A DNA stretch of 64,000 bases from Humidesulfovibrio sp. (GCF_031082295.1 NZ_JAVHLD010000005.1:1-64000), one strand, 5' to 3'. Counted from the stretch's first letter, positions 17,001 through 26,647 are shown. Numbers and translations: made by a program. Notes: generated from the sequence alone by a model not told the origin.

Positions 17001-17551
17001 GGCTTGTCCTTGCGGGCCACCAGCAGGGCCCAGTTGTCCGCGCCCTTCCAGGCTGTGAGGAACGCCTCCCAGGACATGGGCTGCTCCCTGCGGCGGCCGG
17101 AGTTCACCAGCACGCCCTGCGGCTCGTAGCCCACCACCACCATGTAATGGAAAAGGCGGATGCCGCCGAAGCCCTCGTCGACCATGACCAGGAGCGGGAG
17201 CCCGTCGTTCGCGGCGGAGACGACGTCGGCCGCGGTGCCGCGGAAGAAGCGCGTGGTGAAACCGCGCGTGCGGGGGTACAGGGCCAAGTCCAGGCTTACT
17301 GTGCCGCGCAAGTCCGAGCGGAAGATGTCCCGGGCGATGTCCTCGGGCGTCACCGGGTCGCCCAGGCGGTTCAGCACCATGGCCAGGGCCGCCGGGCCGC
17401 ACTGGTGGTCTTCCTGCGGGTGGAAGGGCATGTCCTGGAGCACCGCGCGCGTGTGCGGCGGCGTGAAGCCGGCTGGCAGGCTCCCGGCGCAGCCGGAAAG
17501 CAAGAGGCAGAGAGCGGCGCAAAGGACCGCCCGGACAAGCGGATGCGTCAT
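16997..17551 (-). CDS. PA2778-family C39-like cysteine peptidase lipoprotein
   Basis: The protein has 184 residues from ATG 17551. MTHPLVRAVLCAALCLLLSG plus Cys21 is a lipoprotein signal. The papain-like C39 domain shows DHQCGPAALAMVLNRLGDPV with the catalytic Cys, RDIFRSDLRGTVSLDLALYP, and RLFHYMVVVGYEPQGVLVNS with the catalytic His and a downstream polar residue. C39 folds cleave leader peptides or bind double-glycine substrates; the PA2778 family is uncharacterised and its substrate is unknown. It sits between the PA2779-like gene and the TPR gene. A TTG start at 17593 would remove the signal from the N-terminus and is less likely. Confidence 0.85.
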   Translation of the reverse strand: MTHPLVRAVLCAALCLLLSGCAGSLPAGFTPPHTRAVLQDMPFHPQEDHQCGPAALAMVLNRLGDPVTPEDIARDIFRSDLRGTVSLDLALYPRTRGFTTRFFRGTAADVVSAANDGLPLLVMVDEGFGGIRLFHYMVVVGYEPQGVLVNSGRRREQPMSWEAFLTAWKGADNWALLVARKDKP

Positions 17552-17589
17552 CCGTTCCAGGCGGTCCTGTCGCGTCGTGCGGTCGTGGC

Positions 17590-17988
17590 TCAATGGACGC
17601 TGACGGTCTTGTTGCTGAGCTTCAGGATGACCACCACCAGCAGCACGATGACCAGCAGCGTGACGACGATGCCCAGCCCGTCGCCGCCGGCGTCAAGGGC
17701 GTTGAGCTGCGAGGCCAGGCTGCTCAGCTCGTCGTTGGAAAGCAGGGACAGTTTGCCGGAGATTTCCTGGTCGGTGTAGCCGAGGGCGGAGAGCCTGGCC
17801 TTGACGGCCTTGTTCTCCAGCACCTTCTGGACTGTGGAGAGGTCCTGGTCGCGCGCCTCTGCGACCATGGTCAGGGATGTGGGCACCATGCTGGCCTCAG
17901 CCCTGGGCACGAAGGCCAGCGTCGACATCAGCATGATGAGCAGGAACGCTGTGTTGCGCATGACCATTGCACCGGGAAGTGTCGTCAT
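17590..17988 (-). CDS. PA2779-family small membrane protein
   Basis: The protein has 132 residues. The ATG at 17988 has GGAGGAGCTT immediately upstream and is clearly better than earlier in-frame starts. A hydrophobic N-terminal segment (FLLIMLMSTLAFVPRAEA) acts as signal or anchor. A helical central part (STVQKVLENKAVKARLSALG, YTDQEISGKLSLLSNDELSS) resembles the PA2779 family, and GIVVTLLVIVLLVVVILKLS is a C-terminal TM helix. It lies 39 nt upstream of the peptidase gene in the same direction. It may be the peptidase's substrate, since it ends its soluble part with DAGGDGLG before the TM helix; this is inference only. Confidence 0.82.
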   Translation of the reverse strand: MTTLPGAMVMRNTAFLLIMLMSTLAFVPRAEASMVPTSLTMVAEARDQDLSTVQKVLENKAVKARLSALGYTDQEISGKLSLLSNDELSSLASQLNALDAGGDGLGIVVTLLVIVLLVVVILKLSNKTVSVH

Positions 17989-18162
17989 AAGCTCCTCCAG
18001 TCGCTGAGTGTTGACCATGCCGACAAGCCGGGGCCGACGCACTGCCAACCGCCGCACCGACTCGTCATCGTATCTGTGTGTATAGCTCAAGGCCCAAGGG
18101 ATGGCAATATGGATGGGAATATAGTAGAGCGTTGCAGCGCCCGGTGAGAGACGGGCGCTCTC

Positions 18163-19248
18163 CTAGCCTGCCTGCGCCTCTTCCCGCACGGCCTTGGCGA
18201 ACTGCTCCACCTCGGCCTCGGTGGTGGCGAAGCTGGTCATCCAGCGCACCACGTTGGCCTCGTGGTTCCACACGTAGAAGGCGAAGCGGGCCTGAAGCCG
18301 CGCGATGGCCGCCGGAGAGAGCTGCGCGAACACGGCGTTGGTTTCGACGCCTTGGATGATGGCGACGCCGGGGATGCCCGCTACGCGCTCGGCCAGCAGC
18401 CGGGCCATGGCGTTGGCCCTGGCGGCGTTTTCGCGCCACAGGCCGCCCTGGCCGTCGTCGCGCAGCAGCTCCAGGAACTGCGCGGCGATGAAGCGCATCT
18501 TGGAGCAGAGCTGCATGCCCTGCTTGCGGATGAAGGGAAAATCGCCCACGAACTCCGGCCGGAAGAATACCACTGCCTCGCCGAACATAAGCCCGTTCTT
18601 GGTGCCGCCGAAGCTGAGCGCGTCCACGCCTGCGTCGGCGGTCATCTCGCGCAGCTCGCAGCCCAGGGCGACTGCGGCGTTGCCGAGGCGCGCACCGTCC
18701 ATGTGCAGCCACATGCCGTGCTCGTGCGCGAAGCGGGCCAGGTTGCGGATCTCGTCTAGGGAGTAGAGGGTGCCGAGCTCCGTGGCCTGGGCGATGGACA
18801 CCACGCGCGGCTGGTTGTGGTGCTCGTTGCCCAGGTGGTGCAGGAAGGGCAGCAGCAGCTCCGGCGTGAGCTTGCCGTCCGGCGTGTCCACGCTCATGAG
18901 CTTGCAGCCCAGGTGGGCCTCCGGGGCGCCGCATTCGTCCACGTTGATGTGCGCGCTGGACGCGCAAAGCACCGCGTGGTGCGGCCTGGTCATGGCCTGG
19001 AGCGCCAGCACGTTGGCGGCGGTGCCCAGGAACACGAAGAAGGCCTCGGCGCTGTCGCCCAGCAGCTCCTTGAACCGCGCGCGGGCGGCCTGGGTCAGCT
19101 GGTCCGCGCCATAGGCCGGGGCCGGGGCAGGGGTAATGCCGCCATAATCAGGGCCGCCATGTTCGGGGCAGTCGTTGGCGGCGGCCAGGGCGGCCATGAC
19201 GCGCGGATGCACGCCCGCGTAGTTGTCGCTGGCGAAGCAGGGCTGCAT
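18163..19248 (-). CDS. ltaE: Low-specificity L-threonine aldolase (beta-eliminating lyase family)
   Basis: The protein has 361 residues and is a PLP fold-type I enzyme. Motifs: FASDNYAGVHPRVMAAL at the start, ELLGDSAEAFFVFLGTAANV, SSAHINVDECGAPE, VVSIAQATELGTLYSLDEI, MWLHMDGARLGNAAVALGC and the PLP lysine in DALSFGGTKNGLMFGEAVVF. It cleaves L-threonine/allo-threonine to glycine and acetaldehyde in the cytoplasm. It is 18 nt downstream of gltX on the same strand, so co-transcription is likely. Stereospecificity cannot be read from sequence. Confidence 0.9.
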   Translation of the reverse strand: MQPCFASDNYAGVHPRVMAALAAANDCPEHGGPDYGGITPAPAPAYGADQLTQAARARFKELLGDSAEAFFVFLGTAANVLALQAMTRPHHAVLCASSAHINVDECGAPEAHLGCKLMSVDTPDGKLTPELLLPFLHHLGNEHHNQPRVVSIAQATELGTLYSLDEIRNLARFAHEHGMWLHMDGARLGNAAVALGCELREMTADAGVDALSFGGTKNGLMFGEAVVFFRPEFVGDFPFIRKQGMQLCSKMRFIAAQFLELLRDDGQGGLWRENAARANAMARLLAERVAGIPGVAIIQGVETNAVFAQLSPAAIARLQARFAFYVWNHEANVVRWMTSFATTEAEVEQFAKAVREEAQAG

Positions 19249-19266
19249 GTGGCTTACGCCCTCCGT

Positions 19267-20661
19267 CTACAGCGAAAGCGCGCGCTTGATGCGCGCCAGC
19301 GATTCGGCCTTGCCCAGCACGCACATGGTCTCGAACAGGCCGGGGCTGGCGGTCTTGCCGGTGAGGGCCACGCGCAGGGGCTGGGCCACGGCCTTGAACT
19401 TCAGCTCCCTGGCGTCCAGGAAGGCCTGGGTCGCGGTTTCCAGCGCCTTGTGGTCGGTGTAGTCGCTTGCCTCCTCGTAGATGGGCAGCAGTTCGGCCAG
19501 CAGCGCGCGCGCCTCGGGCTTCAGCTGGTCGGCCACGGCCTTCTCGTCGTACACCAGCTTGTCCGTGGGCAGCAGGAAGAAGCGGGCCATGTCGGCCATC
19601 TCCACCAGGGTCTTGGCGCGCGGCTGGAGCAGCGGGATGATGCTCGCCAGGTAGGCCGGGTCGAGGTTCAGGCCGTCCGTGTCCCCGAGGAACTCCGGCA
19701 GCAGGGCGGCCAGGCGCTCGGGCGCGGATTCCTTGATGTAGTGGGCGTTCAGCCACTCCAGCTTCTTCATGTCGAAGACCGAGGGCGAGTTGCCGAGGTT
19801 CCCCGCGGGGAAGAGCTTCACCAGCTCCTCGCGCGAGAAGATCTCCTGGTCGCCGCAGGCCCAGCCCAGGCGGGCCAGGTAGTTCACCAGCGCCTCGGGC
19901 AGGTAGCCGAGCTTCTTGTACTCCATCACGGAGAGCGCGCCGTGGCGCTTGGACAGCTTGGCCTTGTCCGGGCCGAGGATCATGGGCACGTGGCCGAAGG
20001 ACGGCACGTCCCAGCCAAAGGCCTGGTACAGCAGGATCTGGCGCGGGGTGTTGGCCACGTGGTCGTCGCCGCGCAGCACGTGGGTCACGCCCATGTCGTG
20101 GTCGTCCACAACCACCGCGAGGTTGTACGTGGGCGCGCCGTCGCTGCGGCGCAGGATCATGTCGTCAAGCTCGCTGTTTTGCACCGCCGTCGGGCCTTTC
20201 ACCTTGTCGACAAAGGCGGTGACGCCGTCCTGCGGGGTCTTGAACCGCACCACGCGGCCCGCCCCTGGCCCGAGACCGAGCTCGCGGCAGCGGCCGTCGT
20301 ACTTGGGCTTCTTGCCCTCGGCCCGCGCCTTTTCGCGCATGGCCTCGACCTCCTCGGGCGTGCAGGAGCACCAGTAGGCGCGGCCAGCGGCCAGCAGCTG
20401 GTCGATGTAGCTGTTGTAGAGGTCGAAGCGCTCGCTCTGGAACACCGCGGTGCCCTCGGCGGCAAGGTCCAGCCAGGCCATGGCCTCGATGATCGCGTCA
20501 GTGGCTTCCTGGGTGCTGCGCTCGCGGTCGGTGTCTTCCACGCGCAAAAGGAACGTGCCGCCTTGGCTCTTGGCCAGCAGCCAGCTGAACAGCGCGGTGC
20601 GCGCGCCGCCGATGTGCAGATAGCCAGTGGGGCTGGGCGCGAAGCGGGTGACGGTGGTCAT
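19267..20661 (-). CDS. gltX: Glutamyl-tRNA synthetase
   Basis: The protein has 464 residues, typical of bacterial GluRS. The class I signature HIGH appears as SPTGYLHIGGARTALFSWLL, and KMSKS as KAKLSKRHGALSVMEY. Other motifs are FLLRVEDTDRERSTQEATDA and GDDHVANTPRQILLYQAFGW. It charges tRNA-Glu, the substrate both for protein synthesis and, through the C5 route with HemL, for tetrapyrroles. The gene is followed by threonine aldolase after 18 nt. Confidence 0.97.
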   Translation of the reverse strand: MTTVTRFAPSPTGYLHIGGARTALFSWLLAKSQGGTFLLRVEDTDRERSTQEATDAIIEAMAWLDLAAEGTAVFQSERFDLYNSYIDQLLAAGRAYWCSCTPEEVEAMREKARAEGKKPKYDGRCRELGLGPGAGRVVRFKTPQDGVTAFVDKVKGPTAVQNSELDDMILRRSDGAPTYNLAVVVDDHDMGVTHVLRGDDHVANTPRQILLYQAFGWDVPSFGHVPMILGPDKAKLSKRHGALSVMEYKKLGYLPEALVNYLARLGWACGDQEIFSREELVKLFPAGNLGNSPSVFDMKKLEWLNAHYIKESAPERLAALLPEFLGDTDGLNLDPAYLASIIPLLQPRAKTLVEMADMARFFLLPTDKLVYDEKAVADQLKPEARALLAELLPIYEEASDYTDHKALETATQAFLDARELKFKAVAQPLRVALTGKTASPGLFETMCVLGKAESLARIKRALSL

Positions 20662-20727
20662 GGGGTATGTCTCCTGAATGTATGGTGAATAAAGAGGCGA
20701 GGGCGAGCGTTGCGGAGCGTTGTGGCG

Positions 20728-20958
20728 TTAGGCCTCGTCCACGGCGACGACGGCCTTGAGTCCGCGCACTTCGCGCAGGACGATGCGCTCCACGCTGCCC
20801 TGCAAGGTCTGCTGGGACATGGGGCAGGTCTTGCACCGGCCCGTGAGCCGGACCTTCACGATGCCCTTGTCCGTGACCTCCACCAGCTCGACGTCGCCGC
20901 CGTCTGCCTGGAGCATGGGCCGCACCTTGGCCAGGGCGGCCTCGACCTTTTCGCGCAT
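20728..20958 (-). CDS. NifU C-terminal-domain (Nfu-type) Fe-S scaffold
   Basis: The protein has 76 residues and is a stand-alone Nfu domain: VEAALAKVRPMLQADGGDVE then GIVKVRLTGRCKTCPMSQQT, with the CxxC that binds a [4Fe-4S] cluster. It acts as a carrier delivering clusters to apo-proteins in the cytoplasm. GGAGG precedes the ATG. It lies between gltX and the NifX-like gene, all on the minus strand, but a hairpin at 21067-21115 probably separates it from the latter. Confidence 0.93.
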   Translation of the reverse strand: MREKVEAALAKVRPMLQADGGDVELVEVTDKGIVKVRLTGRCKTCPMSQQTLQGSVERIVLREVRGLKAVVAVDEA

Positions 20959-21066
20959 GGGCCTTCCTCCCGAAATCGATGCGCGCAGAAGTACGGGGTT
21001 TGGCCTGGGCTGTCAACGCGAGCGGCCTTGGCGCGCGGGGACATAAGGGCCTCCGGACTCCCCAGT

Positions 21067-21115
21067 ACGCCGAAAGGGCTGCTCCAGGTTCCTCCTGAAG
21101 CAGCCCTTCCGGCGT
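21067..21115 (-). terminator. Strong hairpin, probable terminator of the NifX-like gene
   Basis: Arms 21067-21072/21110-21115 and 21074-21083/21099-21108, with an inner CAGG/CCTG, form a long imperfect stem just past the NifX-like stop. It is nearly symmetric and lacks a long U-tract, so efficiency is uncertain. Confidence 0.6.
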
Positions 21116-21130
21116 GAGTCTGTCCCGTGG

Positions 21131-21511
21131 CTAGTGGCCTTCGCCGTGGTGGCATTCGTGTCCGTCGCCGTGGGCCATGCACAGGATCTGCTTGTCGGCC
21201 AGCTTGCCGTCCTTCCAGGCCTGCAGGGCGGCATCCACGGGTCCGGCGGCGCCGCGGACGACCTTGATGCCTGCCTGGCCCAGGCGCACCACGGCGCCCT
21301 CGCCCATGTTTCCGGCGATGAGCTGGGACACGCCCATCTCCACCAGTGTGGGGATGAGGTTCGACTTGCAGCCGCAGGCCGGGGGAGGAGTGAAGCTCTC
21401 CTGGCTGGCCACGGACTTGTCGTCGTTCAGGCTGTAGATGGTGAAGGATTCGCAGTGGCCGAAGTGTTCGTCCACGGCCCCGCCGCGGGTGGGAATGGCG
21501 ATCTTGAGCAT
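21131..21511 (-). CDS. NifX/NifB-like dinitrogenase FeMo-cofactor-binding domain protein
   Basis: The protein has 126 residues. It opens MLKIAIPTRGGAVDEHFGHC with the HFGH motif typical of the MTH1175/NifX superfamily, continues ACGCKSNLIPTLVEMGVSQL and LIAGNMGEGAVVRLGQAGIK, and ends in a His-rich tail (MAHGDGHECHHGEGH) that could bind metal. Members occur far from nitrogenase in sulfate reducers and probably handle Fe/Mo-type clusters or other metals. It lies 18 nt downstream of the DUF134 gene and is likely in its operon. GGGAG precedes the ATG. Confidence 0.9.
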   Translation of the reverse strand: MLKIAIPTRGGAVDEHFGHCESFTIYSLNDDKSVASQESFTPPPACGCKSNLIPTLVEMGVSQLIAGNMGEGAVVRLGQAGIKVVRGAAGPVDAALQAWKDGKLADKQILCMAHGDGHECHHGEGH

Positions 21512-21529
21512 GATGAATCTCCCTTTGGG

Positions 21530-21994
21530 TTAGGCGTTGGTGTCCTTGGTCGCTGGGCCGCAGGCGGACGCGCCGTGGCAGCCTTTGCGCCGGAAATTCT
21601 CGCTGCCGCAGGCCGGGCAGGCGTCGGGCCGGCCGGTGCCGAAGGGCTCGGTCCAGGAGTGGGCGCAGGCGGCGCAGGCAAAGGCGCGCACCGTGGGCAG
21701 CTGCGCGGCCTCGGCCTCGGGCACCTCAATGCGCAGCACCAGCCCCAGCACCAGCGCCAGCGCGACCTTGCCGCGCGCGGCCTCGATGGTCCGGCCGAAG
21801 GTCTGGCGCGAGACGCCCATGCGTCCGGCCGCCTCCTCCTGGTAAAGCCCCTCGTAGTCCGCCAGGCGGATGGCTTCGTACTCGTCGAGGCTCAGCACCG
21901 CCTCCTCCACCGAGGACGCGGGCACCCCCATGGGCTTGAACAGTTTGCAGGCGGGTTGGCCGGAAACCTTCCGGCAGCATTTGGGTCGCGGCAT
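21530..21994 (-). CDS. DUF134 family HTH protein with C-terminal zinc ribbon
   Basis: The protein has 154 residues. Residues 1-100 are DUF134: MPRPKCCRKVSGQPACKLFK, LSLDEYEAIRLADYEGLYQE and the helix-turn-helix EEAAGRMGVSRQTFGRTIEA, related to sigma-70 region 4. The C-terminal part (FACAACAHSW then PDACPACGSENF) has two CxxC pairs forming a zinc ribbon. DUF134 genes are commonly next to MTH1175-like genes, as here. A palindrome inside the promoter at 22018-22044 suggests it represses its own operon, perhaps in response to metal or redox state; that is inference. Confidence 0.88.
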   Translation of the reverse strand: MPRPKCCRKVSGQPACKLFKPMGVPASSVEEAVLSLDEYEAIRLADYEGLYQEEAAGRMGVSRQTFGRTIEAARGKVALALVLGLVLRIEVPEAEAAQLPTVRAFACAACAHSWTEPFGTGRPDACPACGSENFRRKGCHGASACGPATKDTNA

Positions 21995-22017
21995 GAGAGC
22001 CCTCCGTGAGAGGGATA

Positions 22018-22044
22018 ATTATGGGCATATGCTCATAATGTCAA
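22018..22044 (-). promoter_or_regulatory. Promoter with embedded palindromic operator for DUF134-NifX
   Basis: On the minus strand TTGACA (22044-22039) and CATAAT (22023-22018) are 16 bp apart. The same stretch holds a 22-bp near-perfect palindrome (22018-22039, arms ATTATG and CATAAT around GCATATGC, one non-pairing position per arm). A repressor bound here would block RNA polymerase. It lies 24 bp before the DUF134 start. Confidence 0.75.
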
Positions 22045-22080
22045 CAGGGAAAATGGCGGCAGCCTGACTGGGGACGAAGG

Positions 22081-23477
<1,397 letters not shown>

Positions 23478-23481
<4 letters not shown>

Positions 23482-25451
23482 GCGTCGTCACCTCCGTCAT
23501 CAGGAGCGGAATTATCGGGGCAGTCCGGGAAGAACAGGCGCACGGTGGTGCCTTCGCCGGGGGTGGAGTCGATGAGGGCGCGGCCCTTGTGGGCGCGCAT
23601 GATGCCCTGGACGATGGCGAGCCCAAGGCCCGTGCCCTGGCGCTTGGCCGTGAAGAAGGGCTCGAAGGCCTGGTTGCGCACGGCCTCGTCCATGCCGTGC
23701 CCGTTGTCCGTCACGCTGACCCAGACGCCGGGTCCGTCCAGGACGCCGTCCGCCGGGCTGGAGCGCCGGGAGGCCAGGGTGAGGCTTCCGTCGTTTTCGG
23801 GGAGCGCGTCCAGCGCGTTGACCATGAGGTTCAGCAGCGCCTGCTTGAGGCCGTCCTGGTCGGCGCAGAGCCGCGTCTCGGCCAGGTCGAGCCTGGGCGT
23901 CACGCCCTTGGCCTCCAGGTCGAAGCGCAGCAGGCCGTGCAGGCTTTCCACCACCTGGGTCAGATCGATGGGGTCCGGGGCCAGCTCGCGCGGGCGGGCC
24001 AGGTACAGAAGGTCCGTGACAACGCGGTTCAGGCGGTCGGCCTCCTGGACCATGGTGCAGGCGTAGGACGACAGCGGCTCCTGGCCCTTGAGCTTGGTGG
24101 CGAAGAGCTGGGCGAAGCCGCGCAGGGACGACAGCGGGTTCCTGATCTCGTGCGCCACGCCTGCGGCCAGCGAACCGATGGCCGCCAGACGCTTGGCCTC
24201 GGCCAGGTCGTCCTCCAGGCTCTTCATGCGCGTGCGGTCACGCAGGAGCACCAGCTTTTCCTCGGTGGGGGCCGGGTGCTGGCCCGCCAGGGCGCATGGC
24301 GGCTGGCACGTCCCGTCCTCGGTCTGGAGCGGCAGGCAGAGCACCTCCAGCAAGCGCCCGTCGTGTTCGTACTGGCGCCACTGGTCCGGGCTGGTGCCGT
24401 CCGTGGCGGCCATCTCGGCAAAGGGGAAGTCGCGGAAGTTGCGGCCCGTGAGGTCTCCTTCCGCCCCGGCCTCGGCATCCGCGGCCTTGTCGCCCAGCAG
24501 CAGGCGCGCGGCAGAGCCGTTGGCCGAGAGGATCAGTCCGCCTGGGCCGAGGGTCAAAAGGCCGTCTGGCATGTTGTCCAGCAGCTTGGAGTGGAAGCGT
24601 TCCAGACGCGCGGCCTTGAGCGCCTGGTTGCGGCGGCTCAGATAGGCCAGGGCCAGGAACCAGAGCACGGCGGCCGCGCCGAGCACGTAGCCCGTCTGGA
24701 GCAGGGCCGCTCGGCGGTAGGCGTTGAACTGGGCCAAGTGCTTGGAGGGGCTCAAGGCCGCCACCAGGAACATGGAGGGCACCTCGGGCATGCGGGCGGT
24801 GCCGGGCTCGTCCGGCGGCGGCATCATCCCACGGCCGCCACCGGCGCCCATGCCAAGGCCCATGCCACCGCCGCGCCCGCGGCCCATGCCGCTTCCTGGG
24901 CCACGGCCAGGGCCGCGCTGGCGCATTTCCGGGGGCAGGATGGGGACGCCCTGGATCACGTCGGAGCAGATGCGCGAGAGGCTGGGGCGCGCGCGCAGGG
25001 CGGCGAACAAGGCTGTCTTGCCTTGGTAGCGCAGTGGGCCTTCCCAGTGGCCCCTTGTCTCCAGCTCGGCCAGAATCTCCTCGGGCAGGGCGATGGATTC
25101 CGGTGTGTCGTCCTTGGTCGAGGCCACGACCAGGGAGCCGTCATCGGCGAAGACGCCGAGGAACACGATGTCGCCGGAGGCGGTGATCTCCTGGAAAAAT
25201 TCCTTGATGGTGGGGAAGAGGTGGTTGCCCATGTCCGGGGAGCGCGCCATGGAGTGCATGATGCGCATGAGGTTGGCCTCGACCCCGTGCAGCACGGCCC
25301 CGGCCGAGAGCAGCAAGTGCTGGTCCACCAGCTCGCGCTGGCGGCGGATGTTCTGCCAGGTGAGGAAGATGCTGCCCGCGCCCAGAATCAAAAGCGCGAC
25401 CACCGCGGCAAGCAGCGGGCCTTTGTCTTTGTTGAAGGAGCGCAGTTCCAT
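23478..25451 (-). CDS. ZraS-like sensor histidine kinase with Gly/Met-rich periplasmic segment
   Basis: The protein has 657 residues. TM1 is about 12-32 and TM2 about 256-273, with a periplasmic loop of some 220 residues that begins with a helical/Cache-like part (ASGDIVFLGVFADDGSLVVA). Residues 178-210 of that loop are almost entirely Gly, Met and Arg (RGPGRGPGSGMGRGRGGGMG, GMGAGGGRGMMPPP). After TM2 come a PAS-like domain (LLDNMPDGLLTLGPGGLIL), a HisKA domain with His434 in AAGVAHEIRNPLSSLRG, and HATPase motifs (LMVNALDAL, VTDNGHGMDE, GTGLGLAIVQGI). It phosphorylates the overlapping regulator. The Gly/Met segment resembles the tails of the ZraP-like proteins. Confidence 0.93.
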
Positions 25452-25561
25452 GTTCCTGTACCCGTTGCCGCGGCGGTGTGTGGTGGTGGCCTGGATTTCA
25501 ACCAGGCTCGTTTGTGAATGGCCGCTTCAGCGGCGGCTGTCAACAAGCCTGGGGGATTTAT

Positions 25562-25601
25562 GGGAAAGGCGGCCCGGCTGGGGGGAGCCAACCGGACCGC
25601 C
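25562..25601 (-). terminator. Terminator between the ZraP-like gene and the kinase
   Basis: Arms 25568-25581 and 25588-25601 form a 14-bp stem in the minus-strand RNA (two G-U pairs) with a 6-nt loop, followed by UUUCCC. It lies 34 nt past the ZraP-like stop and would uncouple abundant effector from lower kinase-regulator expression by partial read-through. Confidence 0.75.
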
Positions 25602-25634
25602 TGAAGGGAAGGTCGTCGTAGAGGTAAAGTGGGG

Positions 25635-26132
25635 CTAGTAGCCGCCGCCCATCATGCCGCCACGGGGGCCGTAGCCGCCGCCAGCGCCCGGGCAGTCGCC
25701 GCTGGTGATGCCGGGGCAGCCGCCGCCAGCGCCGCCGCCGAAGCCCATGCCGTAGCCGCCGCGATGGTAGCCGCGACCGAAGGAGGTGATGCCGGTTTCC
25801 TTTTCGATCTCGGCGCGCATGGCGTCACGCTCGGCGTTCATGGTGGTGCGCAGCTTGGAAATGTCGCTGATCAGGGACTGGATGTCGTTCCTCTCGGCCT
25901 TGCCGGAGCGGCTCAGAGCCTGGAGCTCGGTCTGCTTGGCCCAAATCTGCTCGCGCAGCTCGACGAGCTTCACATGGTGCTTGTCAACGATCTTCTCGAC
26001 AGCGGCCTGCTTCTCGGGGGTCAGGGTGGGCTCGGCGTTGCGAGCGCGGTTGCCCTTTCCGGCGGCCATGGCGAAAGCCGACATGGAAACAAGGGCCAGG
26101 ACGGTCATGGCGATGATGATGCGCTTCTTCAT
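25635..26132 (-). CDS. ZraP-like periplasmic metal-stress protein
   Basis: The protein has 165 residues. MKKRIIIAMTVLALVSMSAF ending AMA is a signal peptide. The core (PTLTPEKQAAVEKIVDKHHV, KLVELREQIWAKQTELQALS, DIQSLISDISKLRTTMNAER) matches the ZraP/heavy-metal resistance helical hairpin. The C-terminus (HRGGYGMGFGGGAGGGCPGI, SGDCPGAGGGYGPRGGMMGG) is Gly-rich with two Cys, one His and Mets that may bind Cu or Zn. ZraP is a zinc-binding chaperone and repressor of its own two-component system in E. coli; the same loop is inferred here. AAGGAGA precedes the ATG. A sigma-54 promoter and upstream palindromes lie at 26217-26338. Confidence 0.88.
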   Translation of the reverse strand: MKKRIIIAMTVLALVSMSAFAMAAGKGNRARNAEPTLTPEKQAAVEKIVDKHHVKLVELREQIWAKQTELQALSRSGKAERNDIQSLISDISKLRTTMNAERDAMRAEIEKETGITSFGRGYHRGGYGMGFGGGAGGGCPGITSGDCPGAGGGYGPRGGMMGGGY

Positions 26133-26216
26133 GGGGGATCTCCTTAAGGTTGAGTTATGCTCTGTGCGTTTGTGCGGGCTGTCCGTGCCTCGCTCCGCGT
26201 GTGTTGTTTCCTGCTT

Positions 26217-26232
26217 AGCATCCTCCGTGCCA
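26217..26232 (-). promoter_or_regulatory. Consensus sigma-54 (-24/-12) promoter of the ZraP-like gene
   Basis: The minus strand reads TGGCACGGAGGATGCT, with GG and GC separated by exactly 10 bp. This matches TGGCACG-N4-TTGC except for one base. The -12 element is about 85 nt upstream of the start codon, and a sigma-54 activator is encoded a few kilobases downstream. Confidence 0.85.
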
Positions 26233-26282
26233 ACATTGAAATTTAGTAATATCAATATGTTGAATGTTTGAAACGAGAGGTT

Positions 26283-26338
26283 TTGTGCATCATGCTGCAC
26301 AACCATTGCACAAGTAGCCTTGCGCAAGCGCTGCACAA
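26283..26338 (-). promoter_or_regulatory. Upstream activator palindromes (TTGTGCA/TGCACAA)
   Basis: Two inverted repeats, TTGTGCA-N6-TGCACAA at 26283-26302 and TTGCGCA-N5-TGCACAA at 26320-26338, flank a lone half-site at 26307-26313. They sit 50-120 bp upstream of the sigma-54 promoter, the normal range for NtrC-class enhancer sites. Binding by the regulator at 22081-23481 is inferred. Confidence 0.75.
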
Positions 26339-26410
26339 GAGGTTGTGGTCTTGACAGCCCGCCCGCGAGGACACACCTTTCCGCAGAGGATTCGCCAAAA
26401 GGAGCACGCC

Positions 26411-26647
26411 ATGCCCATTTACGAGTATGCCTGCAAAAAGTGTGGGAAATTATTTGAGGAACTTGTGTTTTCGGCCTCGGACGAGTCCGGGGTGGTCTGC
26501 CCGGACTGCGGCGCGGCCAAGCCTGAGCGTTGCCTGTCGGCCTGCGCGGCGGTCATCGCTGGCGAGGGGGGCGGTGCCGGGGCGGGCGCACCGGCGCTTG
26601 GCGGGGGCTGCGGATCGACCAGCCCTGGCGGCGGCGGGTTCCGCTGA
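26411..26647 (+). CDS. FmdB-family zinc ribbon protein
   Basis: The protein has 78 residues. MPIYEYACKKCGKLFEELVF is the FmdB start with the first CxxC, and VVCPDCGAAKPERCL gives the second, forming a zinc ribbon. The C-terminal 30 residues are Gly/Ala-rich (GEGGGAGAGAPALGGGCGST). Members occur widely as small putative regulators; the name comes from a gene near formamidase, not a proven role. ATG at 26411 has GGAG upstream. A TTGACA at 26351-26356 could be a -35 element, but no good -10 follows. The ZraP-like regulatory region lies divergently upstream. Confidence 0.88.
   Translation: MPIYEYACKKCGKLFEELVFSASDESGVVCPDCGAAKPERCLSACAAVIAGEGGGAGAGAPALGGGCGSTSPGGGGFR

Noticed and set aside
18817-20688. 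623-residue plus-strand ORF across gltX
   Set aside because: It is antisense to gltX and threonine aldolase, both of which show clear catalytic motifs; the plus-strand text has none.
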